A DNA stretch of 59,570 bases, taken from NCBI GenBank assembly GCA_016235155.1, contig JACRLW010000037.1:1-59570 (forward strand). The letters are read 5' to 3'. A program made the translations under genes and the position numbers. This DNA is from Planctomycetota bacterium (GTDB taxonomy: Bacteria > Planctomycetota > UBA1135 > UBA2386). The notes under the pieces are model-generated. The model had not been told where the DNA came from and made no database searches. It saw only the letters and a program-made list of their open reading frames with translations. Positions 8,013-17,356 of this stretch are shown one piece after another (within the stretch, counting starts at the first letter, position 1; every line of letters begins with the position of its first letter).

Positions 8013-8854
8013 CGCGTGCCGCCTTCGACGGTGGGTCCGGACCCCGGCTGGTGAAGCGGCCGAGGCCCTCTGGTCGTCGCGCCAGCGACGACGCCGGCAG
8101 CCGGATCGGCTGCGGCCTCGGACGCGGTGGGCTTGGTGAGGATCAGGGTGCGGCGATAGAGGTGGTAGTTGGCGTAGACCGGGTCGTCGTGCAGCGCGAC
8201 GGCGATGCCTTCGGCGCGGAGCTCGGCGACGAAATCCTCGACGTCGAACCACAAGAGACCGCTCGACTCGGGCGACCACGACGGGCACAGCAGGCGCTTC
8301 ACGCCCCAGCGCAGCGAACGCGGCAACACGCGGACGTACCAACGACCGTTCGCCTCGCAGTCGGCGACGAGGCGCAGGCGGCGGCGCGCGTCCGGCAGGC
8401 TGCCCAGCACGATCGCCGCGCCGGGTTTCGCCACGCGGATCGCTTCGCGCGCGGCGCGGCGCGCGAAGTCGAGATCCGGCAGGCAGCAGAACACGTTGTA
8501 GCAGCACACCGCGTCGAACAGCCCGTCGTCGAAGGGCAGCGACTGCGCGTCGGCGCGCTGGAACGTGACCGGTCCGCCGCCCGCGAGTTCGCGGGCACGC
8601 TCGATCAACCGCGCGTTGTAGTCGACGCCGATCACCTCGCGCGCGCGGGTGCTCCAGCGTCTGGTCAGGACGCCGTTCGAACAGCCGATGTCGAGCACCG
8701 ACTCGTCGCCGCAGAGACCGAGCATGTCGGCGAGCACGCCGGCGAGTCGGTCCATCGCGCGGTCCGACTGACGTTCGCCCGTCGACGCCACGTTCGGATC
8801 CGCGTCGGCCCAGGTGTCGAACACCGACTGCCACTGTCGAAGGGTCGCCGTCAT
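8009..8854 (-). CDS. SAM-dependent methyltransferase with repeat-derived C-terminus
   Basis: A 281-residue class I methyltransferase. Motif I is Val-Leu-Asp-Ile-Gly-Cys-Ser-Asn-Gly; the acidic end of strand 2 is Gly-Val-Asp-Tyr; Arg-Ala-Asp-Ala-Gln-Ser-Leu-Pro-Phe follows, as in Methyltransf_11 members. In this cluster it probably methylates a sugar. The last 40 or so codons (Ala/Pro/Gly-rich) fall on the antisense strand of a structured repeat (8039-8131), so the normal C-terminus seems to have been replaced or extended. The stop overlaps the next start by 4 bp. Confidence 0.88.
   Translation of the reverse strand: MTATLRQWQSVFDTWADADPNVASTGERQSDRAMDRLAGVLADMLGLCGDESVLDIGCSNGVLTRRWSTRAREVIGVDYNARLIERARELAGGGPVTFQRADAQSLPFDDGLFDAVCCYNVFCCLPDLDFARRAAREAIRVAKPGAAIVLGSLPDARRRLRLVADCEANGRWYVRVLPRSLRWGVKRLLCPSWSPESSGLLWFDVEDFVAELRAEGIAVALHDDPVYANYHLYRRTLILTKPTASEAAADPAAGVVAGATTRGPRPLHQPGSGPTVEGGTR
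8039..8131 (+). repeat. Structured repeat element, copy A (5'-truncated)
   Basis: It matches copy B (48799-48940) closely over about 90 bp, starting near the ACCCCGGCTG block. Pairings: closing helix 8056-8067 with 8114-8125 (one mismatch); hairpin 8073-8080/8085-8092, arms GTCGTCGC/GCGACGAC; hairpin 8097-8103/8107-8113, arms GCAGCCG/CGGCTGC. The leading hairpin seen in copies B and C is absent. The element lies inside the methyltransferase coding sequence, antisense to it. Confidence 0.8.
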
Positions 8855-8855
8855 C

Positions 8856-10580
8856 TCACTCGCCTCCCGCTTGTCGCATGACTTCCCGCTTCCATCGCGC
8901 CACGCCGATGCGCATCCGCGCCAGGACCGGTCGCAACGACGATCGCGGCACGAGCCGTCGCACGCCGCCGCTCTCGTTGCCCACCGCCGGATCGCGCCGC
9001 GTGAGAGCCGACTCGTCGAACCGCACGACGAAGCGACCGGGTCCGGTGCGCACGCGCGTGCCGTCGGGCAGGTCGATCCACAGTCCGGCCGGTCCGCGGA
9101 CCTCGCCTTCGAGGTGGTCCGTCCCGACGCGGCACACGACGGCCTGATGGCGCCGCGCGCGATGGAACGCGCACAGCTCGCTCAGCGTCGGCTGCCAGAC
9201 CGGAGTCAACTCCTTGGCCGTCCCGCCTCGCGCCGTGTCCTCGAGCCGCGTGAGCGTTCGATCGAGCGACGTGAACAGCTCCGGCAGTCGTTCGAGGTCA
9301 CCGATCGGATGGCCGTAGAGCACCGCGGGCTCGCCGCGCACGAGCTTGCTCGTCACGATCGCCGCGCAGTGCTCGTGGATCTCGTCGGCGGAGAGTCCGG
9401 CGACGAACATCATCCCCGGGCAGACCGGGTGCACGGGCACCTGCCACGGCGGATCGGTCAACCACGCGCCGCGATGGACGCGCGAGTGCGGCCATGCGCC
9501 GGGTGCGTCGTCGTGGCAGCGCGAGAACTCGGACGACCACGCGATGCCGTTGTCGCGCATGGCGGCGTCGAGACCGGCGTTCCAGGTCCCGAACGGCGCC
9601 GCGAACGCGGTGGCCTCCACGCCCCACGCGCTCAGCACCTCGATCGAACGGGCGAGGTTCGCGCGGTTCTTCCGCCGCGAACGGTACGTGTAGTGACGCC
9701 AGCAGTGCGACTGGACCTCGTGCCCCGCCGCGACGATCTCGCGCACCGCCGCGACGCCGCCGCGCCGCGCATGACGCTCGACGTCGATGAACCAGGTCGC
9801 GCGCACGTCGCCGCGCGCGAGCGCTTCGAGCGTGCGTGTCGTGGCGGTCGCCTCGAACGAGTCGGCGTCGACGCGCATCGCAAACGCGCCGATGTGGTTG
9901 CCCGGCGCCGGCGCGAAGCGCACGAACGGGAGCCCGGCGGCGTGCGACGCGATGCGCAGCGCGTTCTCGACCAGGCGACGGAGTCCGCCGTGGTCGCAGC
10001 CCGACACGATCTCCACCGTGGAGCGACCGCGCGGCAGAGGGAAGCGTTCGACGCGCGGCGCCGCGCCGTCGAGTTCGGCGACCGCGGGCAGCGGCAGGCC
10101 GATCAACGGCGCGTTGCCGTCCTCGTCGATCGCGATCGCGGGGACGCCCTGCGGCGCGACGCAGCCGTACTTCGCCCCGCCGGCCACCGCGATTCGCACC
10201 GGCATGCGCACGTCGTCGGCGCCGTCGAAGAACCGGCCGACTCCCGTGAGCCGGGACGCTCGCAACACCCTCGCCGGGCGACCGGTCAGCAGGGCGAACG
10301 CCGCAGCGTCGACGACCAGCGGCACGCCGGAGTCACGCAGCGCGCGCAGTTGCGCGAGCATCGCCACGTCGCCGGCGAGATCGACTCCCGCGCAGAACGC
10401 GACGGCTCCGCGCGCGTCCGACTCGCCGAGCAACGTCACGGCGACGCCGGTCCGCTGCAGCATGTCGATCCAGTACGCCGACAGGCCGCGCGGAATCGCC
10501 ACCGACCAGCGCAACGCGCGATTGGTCACGAGCTGCGCGCGGTTCCGACCCGGATTCCGTTCCGTCGTCTTGGTCGTCAC
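8856..10580 (-). CDS. Polysaccharide deacetylase-family protein
   Basis: A 574-residue protein with a NodB-like deacetylase core in its middle: Met-Arg-Val-Asp-Ala-Asp as motif 1, Gly-His-Glu-Val-Gln-Ser-His-Cys-Trp-Arg-His as motif 2 (the metal-binding HxxxH), and Ala-Pro-Phe-Gly-Thr-Trp as motif 3. About 230 N-terminal residues and a C-terminal domain are extra. It probably removes acetyl groups from an amino sugar of the polymer or its precursor. No signal peptide is seen. The GTG at 10580 was chosen because GGAGG stands about 7 nt upstream; an in-frame GTG also overlaps the WecA-like stop. Confidence 0.82.
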   Translation of the reverse strand: MTTKTTERNPGRNRAQLVTNRALRWSVAIPRGLSAYWIDMLQRTGVAVTLLGESDARGAVAFCAGVDLAGDVAMLAQLRALRDSGVPLVVDAAAFALLTGRPARVLRASRLTGVGRFFDGADDVRMPVRIAVAGGAKYGCVAPQGVPAIAIDEDGNAPLIGLPLPAVAELDGAAPRVERFPLPRGRSTVEIVSGCDHGGLRRLVENALRIASHAAGLPFVRFAPAPGNHIGAFAMRVDADSFEATATTRTLEALARGDVRATWFIDVERHARRGGVAAVREIVAAGHEVQSHCWRHYTYRSRRKNRANLARSIEVLSAWGVEATAFAAPFGTWNAGLDAAMRDNGIAWSSEFSRCHDDAPGAWPHSRVHRGAWLTDPPWQVPVHPVCPGMMFVAGLSADEIHEHCAAIVTSKLVRGEPAVLYGHPIGDLERLPELFTSLDRTLTRLEDTARGGTAKELTPVWQPTLSELCAFHRARRHQAVVCRVGTDHLEGEVRGPAGLWIDLPDGTRVRTGPGRFVVRFDESALTRRDPAVGNESGGVRRLVPRSSLRPVLARMRIGVARWKREVMRQAGGE

Positions 10581-10618
10581 CTTCGTTCCTCCTTCGTTCC
10601 TCCTGCCCTCCGCTTCGC

Positions 10619-11854
10619 TCACGACACCGCCACCGTCTCGCGCTCCTTCGACTCCGTTCGCATCGCGGGCTCGGCAGTCGCCACGGCGCGCGGCGCGACG
10701 CGCGGGATCACCACGCTCGGCGCCGGCTTCGGCTCGCGCAGCGCCGCGAGACGCAACAGCACGTAGACGGAGGCCGCGATGCCGAGCGGCAACGTCGCCG
10801 CGGCGAGCGCACCCGCCGGACGCAGCAACATCGCCGTGACGCCGGTCACCAGCGTGACGAGCACCATCACGCGACTCGTCTGCAGGTGCGTGAACCCGCG
10901 ACCGAGCAGGCGATGGTGGATGTGGCCACGGTCGCCGATCGCCGTGGCCGCGATCGCACGCCGCAGGCGATGGGCCCCGCCCTCGCGCATCGCGCGCACA
11001 AAGCGCCGCGCGAACGACTGCGTGGTGTCGAGGAACGGCACCGCGAGCACGAGCAGCGCCGCGCCGAGCGAGACGGCGGTCGCCTGCTTCGCCGAGCCCA
11101 GCGCCGAACCCGCGGCGAGCAGGAAGCCGAGCGCGAGCGAGCCGGTGTCGCCGAGGAAGATCCGCGCCGGCTGTCGGTTGTGGCGCAGGAAGCCGAGCGC
11201 CGCGCCGCAGGTCCCCGCCAGCAGCAACCCGGATGCGCCGTCGCGGCTCGCGAGCGCGCACACGGCGAGCAGTCCGGCCGACACGCCCGACACGCCGGTC
11301 GCCGCGCCGTCGACGCCGTCGATCAGGTTGATCGCGTTGGTGCACGCGATCACCCAGCACACGGTGATCGGGATCGCGAGCCAGCCGAAGTCGACGTGCC
11401 CGATCAGCGGCAGGTCCGCGTGCGCGATCTGCACGCCGCTCGCGCACAGCGCGACGCCCGCGAGCGCGAGCCCGAGCAGCTTCGTGCGCGGCGAGACGCC
11501 GCGGCAGTCGTCCCACGCGCCGAGGGCAGCGACGCCGAGCGCGATGACGAGCACGGGCAGCAGTGCGACGAGCTTCTCGGGGAAGTCGAGTTCGGACTCG
11601 GGCATCAACGGCCAGAGCGCCCCGCACCCGGCGACGACGCCGAGCATCACGGCAAGCCCGCCCATGCGCGGCGTCGGTCGTCGATGGACGTGACGCCCGC
11701 CGGGGACGTCGATCGCGCCGAGACGGAACGCGATCGCTCGCGCGAGCGGCGCACCGAGCCACGTCACCATGAACGCGACGAGAGCGGCGACCATGCAGAC
11801 GCGCACGTCGACCGGCAGACCGTCGAAGAGGGAGCCGAACCAGGGAGTCGTCAC
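10619..11854 (-). CDS. WecA/MraY-family undecaprenyl-phosphate sugar-1-phosphate transferase
   Basis: A 411-residue integral membrane enzyme of the glycosyltransferase-4 (PF00953) family. It transfers a HexNAc-1-phosphate from UDP-sugar to undecaprenyl phosphate, starting each repeat unit. Seen: Ala-Trp-Asp-Asp (Mg-binding Asp pair), Asn-Ala-Ile-Asn-Leu-Ile-Asp-Gly-Val-Asp-Gly, Phe-Leu-Gly-Asp-Thr-Gly-Ser and the cytoplasmic His-Ile-His-His-Arg-Leu loop, with about ten helices. An Ala/Pro/Glu-rich tail of about 40 residues follows the last helix. The GTG at 11854 overlaps the upstream stop. Confidence 0.92.
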   Translation of the reverse strand: MTTPWFGSLFDGLPVDVRVCMVAALVAFMVTWLGAPLARAIAFRLGAIDVPGGRHVHRRPTPRMGGLAVMLGVVAGCGALWPLMPESELDFPEKLVALLPVLVIALGVAALGAWDDCRGVSPRTKLLGLALAGVALCASGVQIAHADLPLIGHVDFGWLAIPITVCWVIACTNAINLIDGVDGAATGVSGVSAGLLAVCALASRDGASGLLLAGTCGAALGFLRHNRQPARIFLGDTGSLALGFLLAAGSALGSAKQATAVSLGAALLVLAVPFLDTTQSFARRFVRAMREGGAHRLRRAIAATAIGDRGHIHHRLLGRGFTHLQTSRVMVLVTLVTGVTAMLLRPAGALAAATLPLGIAASVYVLLRLAALREPKPAPSVVIPRVAPRAVATAEPAMRTESKERETVAVS

Positions 11855-14319
11855 CTTCTCACCCACTCGCTGACGAAGAGGGATTCGATCGCGGGCACCT
11901 GTCCGGGCGCGCCGCGCAACTCGAGCCGGCGCGGGTTCGCGCCGGCGGGGAGACGGAAGCGCGCGAGGCGCGCGGAACCGCCGGCCAGGAGCAGCGGGGT
12001 GCCGTCGAGCCACGGCCGCACCGCGTCGACCGCCGCGCCGACGACGGCGATCTCGCAACCGGCGGCGGGCATCGCGATCGCCGACCAGAGGGCATCGCCC
12101 TCGCGCAGCGGGACGCCGGCGCCGTCACGCGCGCGCAGCGCGGGATCGCCCGTGCTCCACGCGAACTCGACCGCGGGCACGGTGCGACCGACCGCGAGTT
12201 CCACGATGCGCGGTTCGACCGTGACGGCGTCGAGCGGGAAGGGGAACTTCGTCCCGCCGAGCACCAGCTCGATCGCGTAGACGCCGGGGGGCGTCGTCGT
12301 GTCGAGCACGAACTGATCGCGCCGCTTGCCGTCACCCGGCGCGAACGACCGCGCGAAGACCGCGGCATCGCCGCGGATGCGGATCGCGACCGACGCGGGT
12401 GCCACGCCGCGCGCGACCACGAAGGTCGTGTCGACGTCGATCACGCACACGCCCTCGCCGGACTTCGACGCGGCGACCTCCGCCTCGCAGAGGCGCGTGC
12501 CGTCGTCGATCGTCAGCAGGCTGTCGGGTCGTGCGGTCTCGCCGCGCGCGATCGCCAGCGCCGCTTCCCGATCGGCGAACTCGCCGCGCTCGAGGAGCAA
12601 CGCACCCAGCTCGCGCCAGGCCGCGGCGTCGTCGCGCGGAAACACGCCGGCGAGCGCGTCGACGCTCGGCAGCGCCGCGTAGACCTGCTCGATCGCGGTT
12701 CGGCGCAGCTCCGGCGACTCCGTGAGGACGCTGTGCGTCAGCGCGGCGGCCGTCGCGAAGTCGCCGTCCGTGCAAGCCGACGTCGCCGCGGCGAGACGGA
12801 AGCGCGGTCGCTCGTGCGCGTTGACCAGCGCGAGCGAGCGCTCGATCGCGGCGCGCGCTCGGTCGTCGTGACGCGCCTGCAATGCCGCGCCGAGCAGTGC
12901 GTGACCCCTCTCCGCGCGCGGATGGCGCGCGAGCGCGGTCCGCGCCAGCGACTCCACCTGCCCCGCGCCGGGATGGGAACCGAACGCCCGCGCGGATTGA
13001 TCGACGGCTGCGAGCGCGAGCGCAGCGACCACGATCCACAGGATCGGCGGACGCACGCTGATCCCGCGACCGCCCGCCACGGCGAGTCCGGCGATGGCCG
13101 CGACCCAGGTGGCGTCGGCCGGAATCTGCAGGTCGAACTCGACGAGCGAGTGCACGACCATGGCGACGACCGCGGCCATTGCGCCCGCGATCGGCAGGCG
13201 ATGCGCGGCCGGAGTCGTGCGGATCGCGCGCAGCGCCTCGCGCAACCACAACGCGAACGCAAGCGCCGCGATCGTCGCGCCGAAGATGCCGCACTCGACG
13301 GCGATCTGGAGCGGATCGCAGTGCGCGTGCTCGACGTGGCCCGGCACCGTCGCCGACTGCCAGCCGACGGACACGTCGCCGAAGGTGCCGAGCCCGGTGC
13401 CGAACAGCGGGAAGGCGAGGAAGGCGTTCCACGCGCCGAGCCAGATGTCGGGGCGACGTCCCGCGGTCGCGAGTTCGTCGTCGATCGCCGTCACGCGATC
13501 GACGAACGAGTCGGGTGCGAGCGACGCGGCGATCGACGCGACGATCACGCCGACCGCCAGCAGGATCGCCCGGCGCGGCTTCGGCGCTCCGGCGATCACG
13601 AACGCGAACGCACCGCAGGTCGTCGCGACGACGCCGCCGCGCGAACCGGTGCCGACCAGCGCGATGCCGCAGGTCACGAGTGCCGCGGCGAGGAACAGGC
13701 GTTCGACCGGCCGCGGCCGGTTGCCGTGCGCGCGCGACAGCAGGCGACCCAGACCGACGAGGATCGCGACCGCGAGCAGTCCGGCGAGATGGTTGCGGTT
13801 GAAGAACGTGCTCGAGACCACGCTCGGGTCCTGCCCGCTCCACGGCACGTCGAACCAGCCGGCGGCGACGGCGAGCCCGTGGCTCGCGAAGACCGTCGCG
13901 ATCCCGACCAGCGCGAGCGCGAAGATCCGGCGGCGACGCGTCTCGTGGAGCACGATCGCGGCGACGACGAACAACGCGAGCAACGCGCCGACTTCGCCGA
14001 GGCGCGCGAGCGTGCGCGCGGGCACGACGGAGAGGGCGCTGCGCGATTCGCCGTCGAAGAGCAGACCGGTTGCGGCGCCGTTGCCGACTCCGATCGGCAA
14101 GAGCTGCATCGCCGCGATCGCCAGGAACACCGCGCCGGCGATCGCCGCGTGCGGCACGGTGATCGGCGCGCGCTTGATCGCGCGGACGGCGAAGAACACC
14201 GCCGCGCCGCCGGCGAGGATCGCCGCGGACAGGGCGCGCCACGGGTCGTCCACTGAAGCGAGCGGCACCGGGACCAGGGCGAGCACGGCGAGAATCGCCC
14301 ACATCGCGACGCGGTTCAC
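11851..14319 (-). CDS. O-antigen ligase-like membrane protein with long soluble C-terminal region
   Basis: An 822-residue protein. The first 430 or so residues are hydrophobic segments with a Wzy_C-type region: Phe-Phe-Asn-Arg-Asn-His-Leu-Ala-Gly, Gly-Thr-Gly-Ser-Arg-Gly-Gly, Phe-Gly-Thr-Gly-Leu-Gly-Thr-Phe, and His-Ala-His-Cys-Asp-Pro-Leu-Gln. This is followed by Ala-rich helical TPR-like segments and a beta-rich C-terminal part. Wzy_C-TPR fusions are known in several phyla and act in polymer ligation or polymerisation. With the Wzy-like gene at 2342-3610 the cluster has two such proteins, perhaps one polymerase and one ligase. GTG at 14319 overlaps the upstream stop. Confidence 0.83.
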   Translation of the reverse strand: MNRVAMWAILAVLALVPVPLASVDDPWRALSAAILAGGAAVFFAVRAIKRAPITVPHAAIAGAVFLAIAAMQLLPIGVGNGAATGLLFDGESRSALSVVPARTLARLGEVGALLALFVVAAIVLHETRRRRIFALALVGIATVFASHGLAVAAGWFDVPWSGQDPSVVSSTFFNRNHLAGLLAVAILVGLGRLLSRAHGNRPRPVERLFLAAALVTCGIALVGTGSRGGVVATTCGAFAFVIAGAPKPRRAILLAVGVIVASIAASLAPDSFVDRVTAIDDELATAGRRPDIWLGAWNAFLAFPLFGTGLGTFGDVSVGWQSATVPGHVEHAHCDPLQIAVECGIFGATIAALAFALWLREALRAIRTTPAAHRLPIAGAMAAVVAMVVHSLVEFDLQIPADATWVAAIAGLAVAGGRGISVRPPILWIVVAALALAAVDQSARAFGSHPGAGQVESLARTALARHPRAERGHALLGAALQARHDDRARAAIERSLALVNAHERPRFRLAAATSACTDGDFATAAALTHSVLTESPELRRTAIEQVYAALPSVDALAGVFPRDDAAAWRELGALLLERGEFADREAALAIARGETARPDSLLTIDDGTRLCEAEVAASKSGEGVCVIDVDTTFVVARGVAPASVAIRIRGDAAVFARSFAPGDGKRRDQFVLDTTTPPGVYAIELVLGGTKFPFPLDAVTVEPRIVELAVGRTVPAVEFAWSTGDPALRARDGAGVPLREGDALWSAIAMPAAGCEIAVVGAAVDAVRPWLDGTPLLLAGGSARLARFRLPAGANPRRLELRGAPGQVPAIESLFVSEWVRR

Positions 14320-15125
14320 GAGGACCTCCCCAGTCCGAGCCAGGCGGCGAGCCCTCGACGCTGCGCGCGCCGCGGCGGCACGATCGACTCCGGGGAGCCC
14401 CCCGCTGCGACGATCGCGGGATGCTCGACGAACAGCGCGCGTGCGCCGTCGATCCCGACGATCTTCTCGGCGACCTCGAATGCCGCGCCGACGTGCGGCG
14501 GACGGCGATCGATGCGATGCGCGTCGGTCGCGACCCAGTGCACTCGTCCCGCCGCGAGCAGCGTGCGCGCACATCGCCCGATGACGGCGCCGAACGAACC
14601 GTCCAGCGCCGCCGCGGTGAGCTGGAGCATCGCGCCGACGTCGAGCCACTCCTTGGTCTGCTCGGGATCCGCGCGAACGCCGAGGTTGCGCTCGGGGTGC
14701 GCGATCACCGGCGTCGTGCCGCGCGCGCGCAGGCGGAACAACAGGCGCGTGAGGTACGGCGGCACGCCGTCGTGCGGCAGCTCGATCAACGCGTAGCGGC
14801 CGCCGCCGTCGAGGGTGACCTCGGGATGCTCGGCGAGCAGGCCTTCGAGCCGTTCGTCGACGCGGATCTCCGCCGCGACGCGCAGCGCAAGCGGGTTGCC
14901 GGCGGCGGCCAGCGCGTCGCGCAGGCGGTCGGCGGCCTCGCACGCCGCGGCGCGCGTGACGTCGTGCACGCCGTCGAACATGTGCGGCGTGGCGACGACC
15001 GTCGTGATGCCCTGGTCGAGAGCGCGTTGCGCCAGGGCCAAGGCCTCGCCGACGTCGCGCGCGCCGTCGTCCACACCCGGCAGGATGTGGTGATGCAGGT
15101 CGGTCATGCCCTGGACCCGGTTCAC
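14316..15125 (-). CDS. CpsB/CapC-type PHP tyrosine-protein phosphatase
   Basis: A 269-residue PHP-fold metal phosphatase. Metal-binding motifs: Asp-Leu-His-His-His-Ile-Leu-Pro-Gly-Val-Asp-Asp-Gly at the N-terminus, Ala-His-Pro-Glu-Arg-Asn in the middle and Thr-Asp-Ala-His-Arg near the end. Proteins of this family dephosphorylate the C-terminal tyrosines of a BY-kinase, and here the kinase gene is directly upstream. GTG at 15125 overlaps the kinase stop and has GAGGAG 8 nt before it; ATG at 15107 is the alternative and fits the usual family N-terminus. Confidence 0.9.
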   Translation of the reverse strand: MNRVQGMTDLHHHILPGVDDGARDVGEALALAQRALDQGITTVVATPHMFDGVHDVTRAAACEAADRLRDALAAAGNPLALRVAAEIRVDERLEGLLAEHPEVTLDGGGRYALIELPHDGVPPYLTRLLFRLRARGTTPVIAHPERNLGVRADPEQTKEWLDVGAMLQLTAAALDGSFGAVIGRCARTLLAAGRVHWVATDAHRIDRRPPHVGAAFEVAEKIVGIDGARALFVEHPAIVAAGGSPESIVPPRRAQRRGLAAWLGLGRSS

Positions 15126-17356
15126 GCGTTTCGCTCCTCGCTCCGCCCTTCGCTCTTCTCCTCGTTCTCCGGGGCCGGTTCCTCGCCCGCGATCGACTCG
15201 AAGGGCGCCGCGACGTCGTCGACGTCCTGCATCACGCGCGTGCGTCGACCGACCTTGCCGTCTTCGGCGTACGCGTACGAGTAGTAGCCGTAGCTGTAGC
15301 GGCTGTAGCGCTCCGCGCGCTGATCGGCATGGTTGAGGATGAGACCCGCGACGTGGCAGCCGACGTTGCGGAGCTGCCCCATCGCGCGCCGCGCGAGTCC
15401 GCGGTCGGTCGAGAAGCTGCGCACGACGAACAGCACGCGATCGACCGACGTGCCGAGCACCACCGCATCGCTGACGAGCCCGGCCGGCGGCGTGTCGAAG
15501 ACCACGAGGTCGAATGCCGCGTAGAAGCGCTCCATCAACTCGGGCGTCACCCCTTCCGTGAGCAGCTCGACCGGATTCGGCGGCAGCACCGGGCAGGTCA
15601 TGATCCAGAGGCCCTCGACCGTGGTCGGCGTCGCGAGGCTCTTGGGTTCCCGACCACCGAGCAGCAGGTTGGGGAAGCCCTCCTCCGCGACGACGTCGAA
15701 CACGCGGTGCAGGCGCGGGCGGCGCATGTCGGCGTCGACGAGCAGCACGCGCTTGCCGGCACGCGCGTAGCTCGCCGCGAGGCTGACTGCGACCATGCTC
15801 TTGCCCTCCGACGGCGCGGCGCTGGTCACGACGACCGAGCGCATCGTGCGTCCCATCTCGGAGAACGACAGCGCGGTGCGGATCGTGCGGAACGCCTCGG
15901 CGACGCTCGATCGCGCGTCGAGGCTCTCGAAGGTCGTCGCGGCGGCGCCCTTGCTGGTGTCCACGCGCGGCACGAGGCCGAGCACCGGCGTCGCGAGGAT
16001 GCGCGTCGCGTCGGCCGGCGATTTCACCGAGCGGTCCGCCATTTCGACGACCAACGCGAGACTCGCCGACAGCACGAGCCCGACCAGGAACGCGAACGCG
16101 AGGTTGAGGAGCTTGCGAGGCCGGACCGGCTGCATCGTGACCTCCGACGCCCCGATGCGATGCACGTTGGTCGTGTCGTACTCGTCGATGATCTCGACCT
16201 CCTTCAGGCGCGAGAGGATCGCTTCGTACAGCTTGCGCGTGTTCTCCGCCTCGTCGTGCAGCATCCCGTACTGGATGGAACGCGACTCCATGTCGAGCAT
16301 CGCGACCTTCTGTTCGTCGATGCGCCCGCGGAGCTCGGTCTCCTCGATCTGCGCGCGATCGCGTTCGCGCGTCAGCGCGGCGACCACGACCCGCACCTCG
16401 TCGTCGGTCTGCTTCTCGAGCGAGTCGATGCGGTTCTGCAGCGCGACGATGCGCGGATGCTTGGGCTTGTAGGTGCGCGTCAGCGCCGACAGCTCCGAGC
16501 GGGCTTCGAGCAAGGCCTTCTTGCAGTTGGCGATCACCGGGCTCTCGAGCACTTCCGGCAGCTCGCGCTCCCAACTGCCCTCGGCGAGCGACTGCTTCAC
16601 GTTCTCGAGGCGCGCGCGCGCCGCGCTGCCGCGCCGTTCCACCTCCGCGAGCTGCTCCGTCTGCTTCTCGAGGCGCGTCGCGAGCAGGTTGCGACGATCG
16701 CTCATCGAGATGATCTCGTTGTCGGTCTTGAACCGCTGCGCCGCGCCTTCCGCGACCATCAGCTTGGCCTGCACGTCCTCGGCGTCCTTCTTCAGCCGCT
16801 CGAGCGCCATGCTCGAAGCGTTGCTGCGGCGGTCCTGGCCATCGGTCACGTAGGCGGCGACCATCGCGTCGGTGACGCGCTTCGCGACCGCGGGATCGGG
16901 GTGCTCGGCCTCGACGTCGACGAGCCGGCTCTTCGTCACCGGCCGAATGCGACGGATCGCGAGCAGTTCGCGCACCGGATCCTTGCCGCGCGCTTCGAAC
17001 CACGCGCGATCCTCGGCCGACAGCGCGGCGAACGCCGTCTCGGCGACCGCGCGGCTCTCGAGGATCTGGTACTGCGTGAGGTAGTAGTCGTCGGCGCCGG
17101 TGCCGAGGTTGTAGATGTCCTGGAAGGACATCACGCGCGCGTTGTCGCGCTCGATCAGGATGCGCGACGTGGCCCGGAAGTAGGGCGTCGACCACCAGTT
17201 GACGACCGAGGCCACCGCCAGCGCCGCGGCCGTGACCACGACGATCATCCACCGGTGATCGGAGAGCAGTCGCACCCACTCGCGCGGGTCGATCGCGTCC
17301 GATACGGCAGAGTCCTCCGCCGGTGCGGCGCCGCCCTTCTGCGTGTCGTCGCCCAT
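15122..17356 (-). CDS. Wzc-like BY-kinase / polysaccharide co-polymerase
   Basis: A 744-residue fusion of a Wzz-type chain-length domain and a bacterial tyrosine kinase. A transmembrane helix at about residues 36-55 is followed by a periplasmic coiled coil, then a second helix near residue 410. The cytoplasmic kinase has Walker A Ser-Ala-Ala-Pro-Ser-Glu-Gly-Lys-Ser, Walker A' Leu-Leu-Val-Asp-Ala-Asp and Walker B Val-Val-Phe-Asp-Thr-Pro-Pro. A tyrosine cluster with seven Tyr in about 14 residues sits near the C-terminus and is the expected autophosphorylation site, removed by the adjacent phosphatase. The Wza-like gene abuts it upstream (1-base overlap at 17356). Confidence 0.95.
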   Translation of the reverse strand: MGDDTQKGGAAPAEDSAVSDAIDPREWVRLLSDHRWMIVVVTAAALAVASVVNWWSTPYFRATSRILIERDNARVMSFQDIYNLGTGADDYYLTQYQILESRAVAETAFAALSAEDRAWFEARGKDPVRELLAIRRIRPVTKSRLVDVEAEHPDPAVAKRVTDAMVAAYVTDGQDRRSNASSMALERLKKDAEDVQAKLMVAEGAAQRFKTDNEIISMSDRRNLLATRLEKQTEQLAEVERRGSAARARLENVKQSLAEGSWERELPEVLESPVIANCKKALLEARSELSALTRTYKPKHPRIVALQNRIDSLEKQTDDEVRVVVAALTRERDRAQIEETELRGRIDEQKVAMLDMESRSIQYGMLHDEAENTRKLYEAILSRLKEVEIIDEYDTTNVHRIGASEVTMQPVRPRKLLNLAFAFLVGLVLSASLALVVEMADRSVKSPADATRILATPVLGLVPRVDTSKGAAATTFESLDARSSVAEAFRTIRTALSFSEMGRTMRSVVVTSAAPSEGKSMVAVSLAASYARAGKRVLLVDADMRRPRLHRVFDVVAEEGFPNLLLGGREPKSLATPTTVEGLWIMTCPVLPPNPVELLTEGVTPELMERFYAAFDLVVFDTPPAGLVSDAVVLGTSVDRVLFVVRSFSTDRGLARRAMGQLRNVGCHVAGLILNHADQRAERYSRYSYGYYSYAYAEDGKVGRRTRVMQDVDDVAAPFESIAGEEPAPENEEKSEGRSEERNA

